From: Gemmatimonadales bacterium
GTDB lineage: Bacteria > Gemmatimonadota > Gemmatimonadetes > Palauibacterales > Palauibacteraceae
NCBI GenBank assembly: GCA_009841005.1
Contig: VXMR01000148.1
Coordinates: forward strand, 1-33,708
Length of the DNA stretch: 33,708 nucleotides
Direction of reading: 5' to 3'
Positions within the stretch are counted from its first letter, which is position 1. Each line of letters opens with the position of its first letter. A program made the position numbers and the translations under genes. The notes beneath the pieces are model-generated. The model saw nothing but the letters and a program-made list of their open reading frames with translations. It searched no databases and was not told where the DNA came from. Of this stretch, positions 15,387 through 22,936 are shown piece by piece.

Positions 15387-17254
15387 GGGCGGTCTTGCGC
15401 TCTTTCGCGCCCGCTCATGGCGTCCTCGGCCCGCTCGTAGAGCGCTTCGATCGCGCCGGCGAAGCGGGTCTCGATCACGCGACGCTTGACCTTGAGCGTC
15501 GGCGTCAGCTCCCCGCCCTCGACGGTGAACGGACCAGGGACGAGGAGCACGTCGCGCGGCCGCTCGTAGTGCGCGAAGTCCCGGCAGCGTTCCCGCACGG
15601 CGCCTTCGATCATTTCCCGCGTCCGGGCGTCCGTGACGAGGTCGGCGTCCGCCGCTTCCTCGACGCCGTGCAATTCCGGGCGGACAGCCTCGAATTCGGG
15701 CACGACGATGACGATCGGGAACTTTCGTCCGTCGCCGAGCATCACCGCTTCCGCCACCATCGGGTGCCGCTTGATCTCCGCTTCGACGGGCTGAGGGGCG
15801 ATGTTCTTTCCGTAAGCGGTGATGATGAGGTCCTTCTTGCGATCCGTGATTCGGAGGTACCCGTCCTCGTCGATCTCGCCCACGTCGCCCGTGTGGAACC
15901 AGCGGTCCCCGTCGATGGCTTCGACCGTCGCCCCGGGCTTGTTGTAGTAGCCCGCCATGATCTGCGGCCCGCGGATGAGGATCTCTCCGTCCTCGGCGAT
16001 CCGGATTTCGGTGCCTGGGATCGGTTTCCCGACCGTGCCGAGTCGGATGGCGTCGATCGGATTGAAGCTGACGGCGGGCGAGGTCTCCGTGAGCCCGTAA
16101 CCCTCGACGATGGGCAGGCGCGCGGCGAAGAAGAAGCGGGCCACGGCGGGAGAGAGGGGGGCTCCGCCGCTCACGAAGTAGCGGACCTCCCCTCCGGTGC
16201 GGGCGCGCAGCTTCGAGAACACGAGGCGGTCGGCGAGCGCGGACTGGAGCTGGAGACCCGGCCCGACCCGGCGACCCTCGAGTTCCGCCATCGCGCGGGC
16301 TTCGCCGACGCGACGCGCCCAGTTGAAGATCTTCTGCTTCGCGCCCCCCGCCTCCCGGGCGGTGGCTTCGGCCCTCTCGAGCACCTTCTCGAACACGCGC
16401 GGAACGGCGGCCATGAAGGTGGGCGAGACCTCGCCGAGGTCCCGGGCCACCGTGTTGGGGGACTCCGCGTACGCCACGGTGACCCCCGCCCGCCACATGA
16501 TGTAGTGGCCGACCGTGCGCTCGAACACGTGCGCGAGGGGCAGGAGCGCGAGGGCCACGTGGGTGGAGTCGATCGGGAAGACCCGCAGCGCCATGTCCGC
16601 GTTCGAATGGAAGTTGGCGTGCGTGAGCATCACGCCCTTCGGGTCGCCGGTCGTGCCCGAGGTGTAGATGAGCGTCGCCAGATCTTCCGGACGCGTCTTC
16701 CGGGCGTGCGTTTCGTAGGTCGACGCGAGCGATTCGGGCGCGGACTCGCCGAGATCGGAGAGGGCGTCCAGCTGCATCGCGGCCAGCGAGGAGCCCTCGG
16801 GTGCGGTCACGGGCCCGAAGGCGATGGCCAGCTCCAGAGCGGGGAGGTCGTGTTCTACCTCCGCGACCTTGTCCAGCTGCTCCTGGTCTTCCACGAATAC
16901 GGCTCGCGCACCGGAGTCCGCGAGGATGTAGCGAACCTGGTCGGCGGGAAGCACCGGATAGACGGGGACGGAAGTGAGCCCCGCCATGACGATGCCCCAG
17001 TCGGCCAGGGCCCACTCGAGGCGGGTCTGCGAGAGGATCGCGATGCGGTCGCCCGCCTCGAACCCTCGTGTCCGGAGCCCGAGCGCGATGGCGCGGGCGC
17101 GGCGTCCGATGTCATCGGTGGAGGTCGAAACCCAGACGCCGTCCGCTCCCCGCGTCCGCGCCGCATCATCCCGCGGCCGCGAGAGCCCGTCGAGGAAGAG
17201 GTCCGGCAAGGTGCCGGGCCGATAGTCGTCCGGGAGCGGGCTCGAGGCTTGCAC
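15383..17254 (-). CDS. Long-chain acyl-CoA synthetase (AMP-forming, FAA1/FadD15 type)
   Basis: The product is 623 residues from GTG 17254. It belongs to the ANL superfamily and activates long-chain fatty acids to acyl-CoA through an acyl-AMP. Seen in order: the phosphate-binding loop LIYTSGTTGDPKGVMLTH near residues 195-212, YGLTETSPAVSF, WFHTGDVGEIDEDGYLRI with the ribose-binding Asp, the hinge TDRKKDLIITAYGKNIAPQ, and LTPTLKVKRRVIE with the C-terminal catalytic lysine. The stretch around ALLPLAHVFERTVGHY is typical of bacterial FAA1-like enzymes. The gene lies 18 bases after the TPR gene and probably shares its promoter. No good ribosome-binding site is visible before the GTG, so coupling to upstream translation is likely. 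Confidence 0.92.
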   Translation of the reverse strand: MQASSPLPDDYRPGTLPDLFLDGLSRPRDDAARTRGADGVWVSTSTDDIGRRARAIALGLRTRGFEAGDRIAILSQTRLEWALADWGIVMAGLTSVPVYPVLPADQVRYILADSGARAVFVEDQEQLDKVAEVEHDLPALELAIAFGPVTAPEGSSLAAMQLDALSDLGESAPESLASTYETHARKTRPEDLATLIYTSGTTGDPKGVMLTHANFHSNADMALRVFPIDSTHVALALLPLAHVFERTVGHYIMWRAGVTVAYAESPNTVARDLGEVSPTFMAAVPRVFEKVLERAEATAREAGGAKQKIFNWARRVGEARAMAELEGRRVGPGLQLQSALADRLVFSKLRARTGGEVRYFVSGGAPLSPAVARFFFAARLPIVEGYGLTETSPAVSFNPIDAIRLGTVGKPIPGTEIRIAEDGEILIRGPQIMAGYYNKPGATVEAIDGDRWFHTGDVGEIDEDGYLRITDRKKDLIITAYGKNIAPQPVEAEIKRHPMVAEAVMLGDGRKFPIVIVVPEFEAVRPELHGVEEAADADLVTDARTREMIEGAVRERCRDFAHYERPRDVLLVPGPFTVEGGELTPTLKVKRRVIETRFAGAIEALYERAEDAMSGRERAQDRP

Positions 17255-17272
17255 GCTGCTGGTGCGCGGCCG

Positions 17273-17719
17273 CTAGTGCGCGACCGATTCCGCGGCCGGC
17301 ACCCCCAGCCGCTGCAGCGTGCGCCGGGCATGCTCGAGGTGCCTCGGTTCCTCCCGGTCTCCGCGCGCGTAGGCCAGGAACTCCTGAAGGTGGCGCGAGG
17401 CGTCCCGCTCGGCGCCCTTCTTCAACAGGAGGAACGCCAGGCCGTAGTGCGCCGCGGTGCTGCGCGGGCGCTCCTCGAGTGCGGCCCCGTACGCGCGAAC
17501 CGCATCATCGGTCAGTCCAATGTGCGTGTACACCACGGCCATCTGTTCGAGCGTGGCCGGATGCCGCGGATTGTACTTCAGGGAGAGACGAAACGAGATG
17601 AGCGCTTCATGGTAGAGCTCCTGCCGAACCAACTCCACGCCTTCCTCATAGAAGTCCGGCTGCTTGCGTCGGCGCCGTCCGTCACTGTCCCAGATCTTCC
17701 ACCACACCATTCCACCCAT
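17273..17719 (-). CDS. TPR-repeat protein
   Basis: The product is 148 residues from ATG 17719, which follows GGGGGAGG at five bases. Three tetratricopeptide repeats are visible near residues 24-53, 55-87 and 88-118 (for example EALISFRLSLKYNPRH, DAVRAYGAALEERPRS). The N-terminus MGGMVWWKIWDSDGRRRRK is tryptophan- and arginine-rich, and may bind a membrane surface or a partner. A TPR protein of this size is normally an adaptor. It is the first gene of the transcript that leads into the acyl-CoA synthetase and cutA, under the strong promoter at 17804-17831. Confidence 0.85.
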   Translation of the reverse strand: MGGMVWWKIWDSDGRRRRKQPDFYEEGVELVRQELYHEALISFRLSLKYNPRHPATLEQMAVVYTHIGLTDDAVRAYGAALEERPRSTAAHYGLAFLLLKKGAERDASRHLQEFLAYARGDREEPRHLEHARRTLQRLGVPAAESVAH

Positions 17720-17803
17720 GCCATCCTCCCCCGAGCGAGCTGGATCTTACATCTCACTCAACGACCTTCCACACATTCCCCACACATCTGGCGACAACAG
17801 GGA

Positions 17804-17831
17804 ATTATAGCGTCTTGTCAAGCTGTGGCAA
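17804..17831 (-). promoter_or_regulatory. Near-consensus sigma70 promoter for the TPR-acyl-CoA synthetase-cutA operon
   Basis: On the minus strand TTGCCA (17826-17831, five of six) is followed after 16 bases by TATAAT (17804-17809, six of six). The start site would lie near 17797, giving an untranslated leader of about 78 bases before ATG 17719. The -35 element is inside one of the two 21-base repeats that also cover the end of the upstream gene. Confidence 0.7.
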
Positions 17832-17856
17832 CTTTCTTGTCAAGCCGTGGCAACTT
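17814..17856 (-). repeat. Tandem pair of 21-base direct repeats spanning a gene end
   Basis: Two copies (17814-17834 and 17836-17856), 22 bases apart, differ at one position (T versus C). The second copy contains the last codons and TGA of the zinc-ribbon protein gene; the first carries the -35 of the TPR promoter. It looks like a short local duplication of the gene's 3' end. Confidence 0.85.
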
Positions 17857-18529
17857 GCTGACTCCGTTCACCGACCCAGACGGTGGCGTCGGAGGCGACC
17901 TCCGTGAACTCCGACGCGGCGAGCGCGTCGAGATCCGCGGGGGTCGGCGTCTCCACGACGAGGCGCGCGCCGGGCCGGGCGCAACGCGTGATCTCGGATA
18001 GTGGTAGCGCGATGGGAGCGGCGAGCGCGATGCCGTGCAGTGCACCGGAGCGGATCGGCCAGCGGTTCGGCGCGGCGCCCAGGAGGGGATCGACGCCGGC
18101 AACGAGATCCTCGACGACCGCGGCGCCCGAGGGGGAACGGTCGGCGGCGTCCGTCAGCCAGACAAGTACCTCGAGACGGTCTCCGAGGCGGGCGATCGCA
18201 GCGGCGTGCGCGGCGAGCCGGGGGCCGAGGAGCACCACCATGCCTGTCCGGTCGCTCACGCCCAGCAGCGCCGCGAGTCGCAGTGGCGCCTCCGGAGCGG
18301 TCTCCCCGGCGGGGTGCTCCGTCCCGGCGGGCGGCGTGGCGCGTCGTGCGGCATCGGAAAGATCGAACCGCATCGTCCCGCGACGGATGGGCACCTCGAT
18401 CTCGCACAGGGGGCAGCCCAGCCGTCCCTCGACCACGCGACGCGACTCCGCCCGGTCGACGAAGGTGACGAGCCCGACCGACTCATCGCAGTCGGGACAG
18501 TCCAGGACCTCAGCGAGTTCAAGAAACAT
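17840..18529 (-). CDS. Trm112-like zinc-ribbon protein with methyltransferase-like C-terminal domain
   Basis: The product is 229 residues from ATG 18529. Residues about 8-55 form a zinc ribbon with two CxxC pairs (DCPDC and GCPLC) and the following VPIRRGTMRF, the pattern of Trm112-like domains that accompany or activate methyltransferases. The rest has alternating strands and helices (VVLLGPRLAAHAAAIARL, EVLVWLTDAA, ARLVVETPTPADLDAL) like a Rossmann methyltransferase fold, but the usual glycine-rich SAM motif is not recognisable, so it may be a degenerate or non-catalytic version. Its last codons lie in the 21-base repeat. An intrinsic-terminator-like hairpin sits about 50 bases upstream of its start. 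Confidence 0.7.
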   Translation of the reverse strand: MFLELAEVLDCPDCDESVGLVTFVDRAESRRVVEGRLGCPLCEIEVPIRRGTMRFDLSDAARRATPPAGTEHPAGETAPEAPLRLAALLGVSDRTGMVVLLGPRLAAHAAAIARLGDRLEVLVWLTDAADRSPSGAAVVEDLVAGVDPLLGAAPNRWPIRSGALHGIALAAPIALPLSEITRCARPGARLVVETPTPADLDALAASEFTEVASDATVWVGERSQQVATA

Positions 18530-18888
18530 GTCGCCGCCCCGTACCGCCGGGCGTCGCCCCGTCCCGCCCGGGATGCAAAAGGGGCGACCCGTGGGTCACC
18601 CCCCCTGTAGAATCGGATGCAAGGTGATTTCTTGAAGCCCTCCGCAACACGGTTCGGCCCCTCCCATCGGTTTTCGCCGTCCCCGCAGGGCATGACGTCC
18701 GCCTCCGGATCGGAGACTCTATGGGCAATTGTTGGCTCAAGAAATATGGCCCTGCATCCGTCTTCGTGAAGGTTAGTGCGGCTTCGGGTTCGCGGCAAAT
18801 CCCTCTGGCGCTCGAGGAACGGGCGACGGTGGCGCGCGGCGATCATCGAAGTCATGATCCTTCCGAACCTCTTCCCAACGGAGGCGCC
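18530..18888. other. Divergent intergenic region without a convincing gene
   Basis: This 359-base stretch separates the divergent zinc-ribbon (minus) and AtzG-like (plus) genes. It contains the minus-strand terminator-like hairpin at 18577-18602 and the sequence GGATGCAA twice (18571 and 18616). Open frames crossing it have poor composition and no ribosome site. I see no tRNA and no convincing -35/-10 pair for either gene, though both must be transcribed from here. Confidence 0.6.
18577..18602 (-). terminator. Rho-independent terminator-like hairpin
   Basis: On the minus strand the arms GGGGTGACCC and GGGTCGCCCC pair over ten bases with one G-U wobble around a two-base centre (nine pairs and a four-base loop in practice), followed by TTTT at 18580-18577. 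The plus strand has a mismatch at the wobble and no T-run, so the signal is for minus-strand transcription. No annotated gene ends just upstream. Confidence 0.55.
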
Positions 18889-19173
18889 ATGGCCCGCCGA
18901 CCCGCTCCGCCGCGTTCGGTCACGTCATCGCAGGAGGTGACGGACGAACAACTCGACGCGTACATCCACACGCGCCTCGCGCTGCTCGGGGTCGATCTCT
19001 CCGTGCTTCCCGCCGACGACGAGGATGCGCCGGCCGACCAACGCCGCATCATGGCGTCCGCGCGGCGCTTCCTGCGGTCGACGCCCGGCGCGATCGCCGA
19101 TTTCGAGTTCGACCCGATGGGGCCGGCGCCCGCCATCTATCCCGCCGAAGTGAGCGCGTGGAACCGTGGGTGA
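18889..19173 (+). CDS. Small GatC/AtzG-like (DUF4089-like) amidase partner
   Basis: The product is 94 residues from ATG 18889, preceded by GGAGG at four bases; the frame is open further upstream but without a comparable site. The pattern is YIHTRLALLGVDL, a polar helix (DQRRIMASARRFLRS), then FEFDPMGPAPAIYP near the end. This follows the layout of AtzG/DUF4089 and GatC proteins: a helix with LLGLPLDP, a second helix, and a terminal proline-rich F-x-x-x-x-x-x-P-A-P-x-[FY] peptide that wraps around the amidase subunit. Its stop overlaps the amidase start region (it ends seven bases inside), as expected of a stoichiometric partner. It lacks a signal peptide, unlike the amidase. The family assignment is by eye and needs a profile search. 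Confidence 0.6.
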   Translation: MARRPAPPRSVTSSQEVTDEQLDAYIHTRLALLGVDLSVLPADDEDAPADQRRIMASARRFLRSTPGAIADFEFDPMGPAPAIYPAEVSAWNRG

Positions 19174-20941
19174 GGTGAACCGGCGCCGCTTCCTCGAGCG
19201 GATGACGGCGCTGACCGCGACGGCCGTGGCGACGCCTGCAACGCTGGGCGCGATCGCCAACGCGGGGTCCCGATTCCCCGGCGAGACCCGAGCGAGCAGC
19301 CGGGTCGTGGCCGGACACCCTGACGAGCTGAACCTCCCGCCGGCGGGCCGTCCGCAACCTGCGGAGCTGACCGAATTCACGCTCGCCGAGGCGGCGCGAC
19401 TCCTTCGCGACGGCGACGTCGGCGCGGTCGAACTCGTGGAGGCGTATCTCGCGCGGATCGGCCGCTGGGACGCCCGCTATCAGGCGTTCAACACCGTGGC
19501 TTCGCGGGGCGCGCTCGAGGCGGCCCGGACCGCCGACCGGACGCGCGGCCGGGCGCCGCTGACGGGCGTGCCGCTCGCGATCAAGGACAACTACTTCACG
19601 GCCGGGGTCCGCACGACGGCGAACTCGTTCATCTTCGAGGATTTCGTACCGGACTTTGACGCGACCTCGTGGGCCCGGCTTCGCGACGCGGGCGCGATCC
19701 TGCTCGGCAAGACGCAGATGGGACCGCTCGCGACGACGGCCGCCTCGACCCCCACCGGAGAGCGCACGACAGCGAACGCGTGGGCACCTCACCACGACGA
19801 TGTGAGCCCCGGCGGGTCCTCGAGCGGATCGGCGACGGCCGTCGCCGCGCGCATGGCCGCGTCAAGCACCGGGACGCAGACGGGCGGCTCGATCACGAAC
19901 CCCTCGAACGCCCAGGGCCTGACGGGGATCAAGCCGACGATGGGCCGGGTCTCGCTGCACGGCATCCTCCCTCTCACCTACACGCGGGATCACCCGGGTC
20001 CCCTGGCCAGGGACGCGGTCGATGCCGCGCTGATGCTGCAGATCATGGCGGGACCGGACCCCGCGGACCCCCGGTCCCTCGGTCTCCCGCCGGTCCCGGA
20101 TTACCTGGGGGCCGTACGCGAGGATGCCGGCGCGCTCACGCATCCAGAGCGCGGAGGGCCGGTGCGGATCGGCGTCCTGCCCGGCTTTCTCGACGAGCCC
20201 GAGCCGCCGGAAGATCCCGGGCCTGACCCGGACCCCGATATCGACCGCATCGGGAGTTCGTTCCCGCGGCGGGAGCGGACGCAGGCGGCGTACCGTCGCG
20301 AGGTCGCGACGGTGGAGGCGCGGCGGCGCATGCTCGCGACCCTCGAGGAGATGGGAGCGGAAATCGTCGAACTCGACTTCCCCACCCACTGGGAGGCGTT
20401 GACGAGCTTCAACTTCAACAACGTGCGGCTCCCCGAGCGCTCGGAGATCTTCCTCGAACACCTTCGGGATGACGTGAGGAAGTTCGGCGTCTCGCTCGCG
20501 CCATGGATCAACGGGCTGCTCCTTCCCGCGGCGGAGTACGTGCGGGGCTCGCGGGCCCGGCTCGTCCTCCTGAAGGAGGTCCTTGACGAGGTGTTCGGCC
20601 GCTGCGACCTGGTGACGCAGACCGCGCCCTACCCCTTCGACATGGTGGGGCTGCCGCTCATCGGCTTCCCGATCGGGTTCGAGGCCGGATCGACGGTATA
20701 CCCGAGGCCCATCGGCGGCATGTTCGGCGCGGAACCCTACGCGGAGCACCACCTGCTCGCCGTCATCGCGGCGTATCAGCGCGCAACGGACTGGCACCTG
20801 CGGCGACCCGCGGACCCCGGCGAACTCCGGCCCGCCGAAGGGGACGGGGGCGGTCCCCGCGGCGGAGCCGACGGCGCGACCGGCCGCGAGCGTCTACCGG
20901 GGCGCTACGATCTGTTCGATGTGATGGAGCGCGGCGAATAG
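19166..20941 (+). CDS. Amidase-signature enzyme with Tat signal peptide
   Basis: The product is 591 residues from GTG 19166 (GTG 19175 is the alternative). The N-terminus carries a twin-arginine motif NRRRFLERM followed by a hydrophobic Ala/Thr-rich segment to about residue 33, so it is exported folded. The amidase-signature core has Lys140 in LAIKDN, cis-Ser218 in PGGSSSGSA and nucleophile Ser242 in TQTGGSITNP, at the spacings known from this family, followed by GLTGIKPTMGRVSLHGILPL. The usual R after GGSI is Thr. It hydrolyses an amide of unknown nature. An acidic insertion near residues 350-370 (PEPPEDPGPDPDPD) is unusual. It is convergent with the gamma-glutamyltransferase gene, seven bases between stops. 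Confidence 0.93.
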   Translation: MGEVNRRRFLERMTALTATAVATPATLGAIANAGSRFPGETRASSRVVAGHPDELNLPPAGRPQPAELTEFTLAEAARLLRDGDVGAVELVEAYLARIGRWDARYQAFNTVASRGALEAARTADRTRGRAPLTGVPLAIKDNYFTAGVRTTANSFIFEDFVPDFDATSWARLRDAGAILLGKTQMGPLATTAASTPTGERTTANAWAPHHDDVSPGGSSSGSATAVAARMAASSTGTQTGGSITNPSNAQGLTGIKPTMGRVSLHGILPLTYTRDHPGPLARDAVDAALMLQIMAGPDPADPRSLGLPPVPDYLGAVREDAGALTHPERGGPVRIGVLPGFLDEPEPPEDPGPDPDPDIDRIGSSFPRRERTQAAYRREVATVEARRRMLATLEEMGAEIVELDFPTHWEALTSFNFNNVRLPERSEIFLEHLRDDVRKFGVSLAPWINGLLLPAAEYVRGSRARLVLLKEVLDEVFGRCDLVTQTAPYPFDMVGLPLIGFPIGFEAGSTVYPRPIGGMFGAEPYAEHHLLAVIAAYQRATDWHLRRPADPGELRPAEGDGGGPRGGADGATGRERLPGRYDLFDVMERGE

Positions 20942-20948
20942 CGAGCCG

Positions 20949-22856
20949 TCACCATGCGATGCCGTAGTCGTCGCCGTGGTGGCTCGATCCACCCCAGAAG
21001 GCGTCGTTCTCCCAGTCGAAGAAGATCGCGTTGATCGGCCCCGACGTGCGCTCCGCGAAGGTCAGGTCGTAGCCCATCGATTCCAGGGCGGAGCGGATCC
21101 AGGGCGGGGTCGCGTCCTGCAGGAGCATCCGTCCCGGGCGCGTCTCGTGCTGGCCGAACGAGCCGCGCATCTGGAAGCTGTTCATGTTCGGCGCCTCGAC
21201 CGCCTGCTGCACGTTCATGTCCCACTCGACCACGTTCAGGAAGAACTGGAGCAGATTCTGGTCCTGCCCGTCGCCGCCCTGGACGGCGAACGAGAGGAAC
21301 GGACGGCCGTCCTTGAGCGCCATGCCCGGCGTGAGCGTGGCGCGCGGGCGCTTTCCGGGCTCGATCACGTTGTACGGGTTGTCCGCCTCGTCGAGGACGA
21401 AGCTCTGGGCCCGCTGCGAGAGCCCGATCCCCGTCTCCCCGGCGACGACGGCGGGGATCCAGCCGCCGGAGGGCGTGATGGAAACGACCCAACCCTCGGC
21501 GTCCGCCGCCTGTACGGAGGTCGTGCCGAGATAGAAGTCTTCATCGAGTGTCGCGTGGTCCTCCAGCGACAGTTCGACCCCCTGTTCCGTCGTGACGGCG
21601 GCCCGCGTCCCCCAGCGCTCGAGCAGGTCGGCGAAGGGGTTCTCCTCCCCCTGGAAGGGATAGGGATCGCCGGGCCCTGCGTTCGGATCGTTCCGGTCCC
21701 ATTCGATGGTTTCGAGCCGGGCCCGTGCGTAGTCCTTCGAAAGGAGTCCCTCGATCGGCTCCGCGGGCGGGAAGTAGGGGTCCCCGTAGTAGAAGTCGCG
21801 GTCGGCGAAGGAGAGGTTCATCACCTGATAGAGCGCGTGGAGGTAGTTCGCGCTGTTGTATCCCATGGCTTGCAGGTCGAGTTGCTCGGCCATGTTGAGC
21901 GCCTGCAGCATCACGGGTCCCTGGACCCACGTCGTGAGCTTGTAGACATCGATCCCCTTGTAATTCGCGGTGACGGGTTCCTCCAGGTGGACCTGCCAGT
22001 TCGCCATGTCCTCCATCGTGATGAGCGCGCCGGCCGCCTGAGCGCCCGCGACGAAGTCCGCCGCGATGTCGCCCCGGTAGAAGGCGTCGTAGGCGGCCTG
22101 GATCGCCTCCTTGCGGCTGGCGCCTCCCGCCAGCGCCTCGGCTTCGGCTTCCACGAGGCGTTCGAGCGTCCGCTTGAGACCGGGCTGCCGGAAGACCTCG
22201 CCCTCCCGCGGGCCCGGGTTCTCCACGTCGTCCGGGTGGGTGAAGTAGACAGCCATGGACGACGGCCACTGCCGAATGTCGTCCGCCGAATTCCGGATGC
22301 GGCGCGCCGCGTCCGCTTCGATCGGGTATCCGTCCGCCATCTCGATCGAGGGCTGAAGCACGTCGGCGAGGCTCAGCCGGCCCCATTCGGCGAGCATCGT
22401 CATGAGCCCGCCGGGCGTGCCGGGGGTCACGGCAGACAGCGGACCGACCTCGGGCGGAAAGTTCTCGTGTCCCTCCGCGCGATAGTGGTCGGGGGTTGCG
22501 CCGGTCGGCGCCACGCCGAGCGCGTTGACGCCGATGACGCGCTGTTCTCCCGGATGATAGACGAGCGCCTGCGTCTCCCCTCCCCACGAGAGCACGTCCC
22601 ACATGGTGGAGGTCGCGGCGAGCATGGCGGCGGCCGCGTCCACCGCGTTTCCGCCCTGGTGGAACATGCGCGCCCCGGCGGTGGCGCCAAGCGGCTTGCC
22701 GGTGATCGCCATCCAGTGGCGCCCGTGCAGAACCGGCTTGGCGGTGCGCTGGGCTTCGACGATCGGGGGCAGAGTCAGGAGCAGCAGCACTGCGAGCGCG
22801 ACGCGGGGCGCCGCGACGCTGCAGGGGGGGCGGGAGCCGAAAGCGACAGACATCAT
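20949..22856 (-). CDS. Gamma-glutamyltransferase-family exported hydrolase
   Basis: The product is 635 residues. Start ATG 22856 has GGAGG five bases upstream. A signal peptide covers about residues 1-36 (core ALAVLLLLTLPPIVEAQ). Family features: ATAGARMFHQGGNAVDAAAAM near 58-78, SAVTPGTPGG, and the autoprocessing site near residue 445, LGTTSVQAADAEGWVVS followed by ITPSGGW. The first Thr of this site (Thr445) is the expected new N-terminal nucleophile of the small subunit after self-cleavage. Where many gamma-glutamyltransferases have T-T-H, this has T-T-S. The enzyme would act on glutathione or other gamma-glutamyl amides in the periplasm, or be a related Ntn-hydrolase. It lies 80 bases downstream of the DEAD-box helicase gene. 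Confidence 0.9.
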   Translation of the reverse strand: MMSVAFGSRPPCSVAAPRVALAVLLLLTLPPIVEAQRTAKPVLHGRHWMAITGKPLGATAGARMFHQGGNAVDAAAAMLAATSTMWDVLSWGGETQALVYHPGEQRVIGVNALGVAPTGATPDHYRAEGHENFPPEVGPLSAVTPGTPGGLMTMLAEWGRLSLADVLQPSIEMADGYPIEADAARRIRNSADDIRQWPSSMAVYFTHPDDVENPGPREGEVFRQPGLKRTLERLVEAEAEALAGGASRKEAIQAAYDAFYRGDIAADFVAGAQAAGALITMEDMANWQVHLEEPVTANYKGIDVYKLTTWVQGPVMLQALNMAEQLDLQAMGYNSANYLHALYQVMNLSFADRDFYYGDPYFPPAEPIEGLLSKDYARARLETIEWDRNDPNAGPGDPYPFQGEENPFADLLERWGTRAAVTTEQGVELSLEDHATLDEDFYLGTTSVQAADAEGWVVSITPSGGWIPAVVAGETGIGLSQRAQSFVLDEADNPYNVIEPGKRPRATLTPGMALKDGRPFLSFAVQGGDGQDQNLLQFFLNVVEWDMNVQQAVEAPNMNSFQMRGSFGQHETRPGRMLLQDATPPWIRSALESMGYDLTFAERTSGPINAIFFDWENDAFWGGSSHHGDDYGIAW

Positions 22857-22936
22857 GGAATCCTCCGGATAGGAACCGAGCGAGCCGACAGCCGAATATG
22901 GACCCCGCCATGCACGTGGCGAAAGCCGGGCCGAGG

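Noticed and set aside
17814..17856. CRISPR-like or iteron array
   Set aside because: Only two copies with a one-base separation and no spacers or adjacent cas or replication genes.
15395..18001. An 868-codon open frame on the plus strand
   Set aside because: It is antisense to the acyl-CoA synthetase, which has all family motifs; the plus-strand product has none.
18600..18860. Possible tRNA or tmRNA in the divergent intergenic region
   Set aside because: No acceptor-stem pairing, T-loop GTTCRA in context, or CCA end could be found on either strand.
18721..18888. N-terminal extension of the AtzG-like protein to an ATG at 18721
   Set aside because: The extension has no family pattern or ribosome site; ATG 18889 has GGAGG at proper distance.
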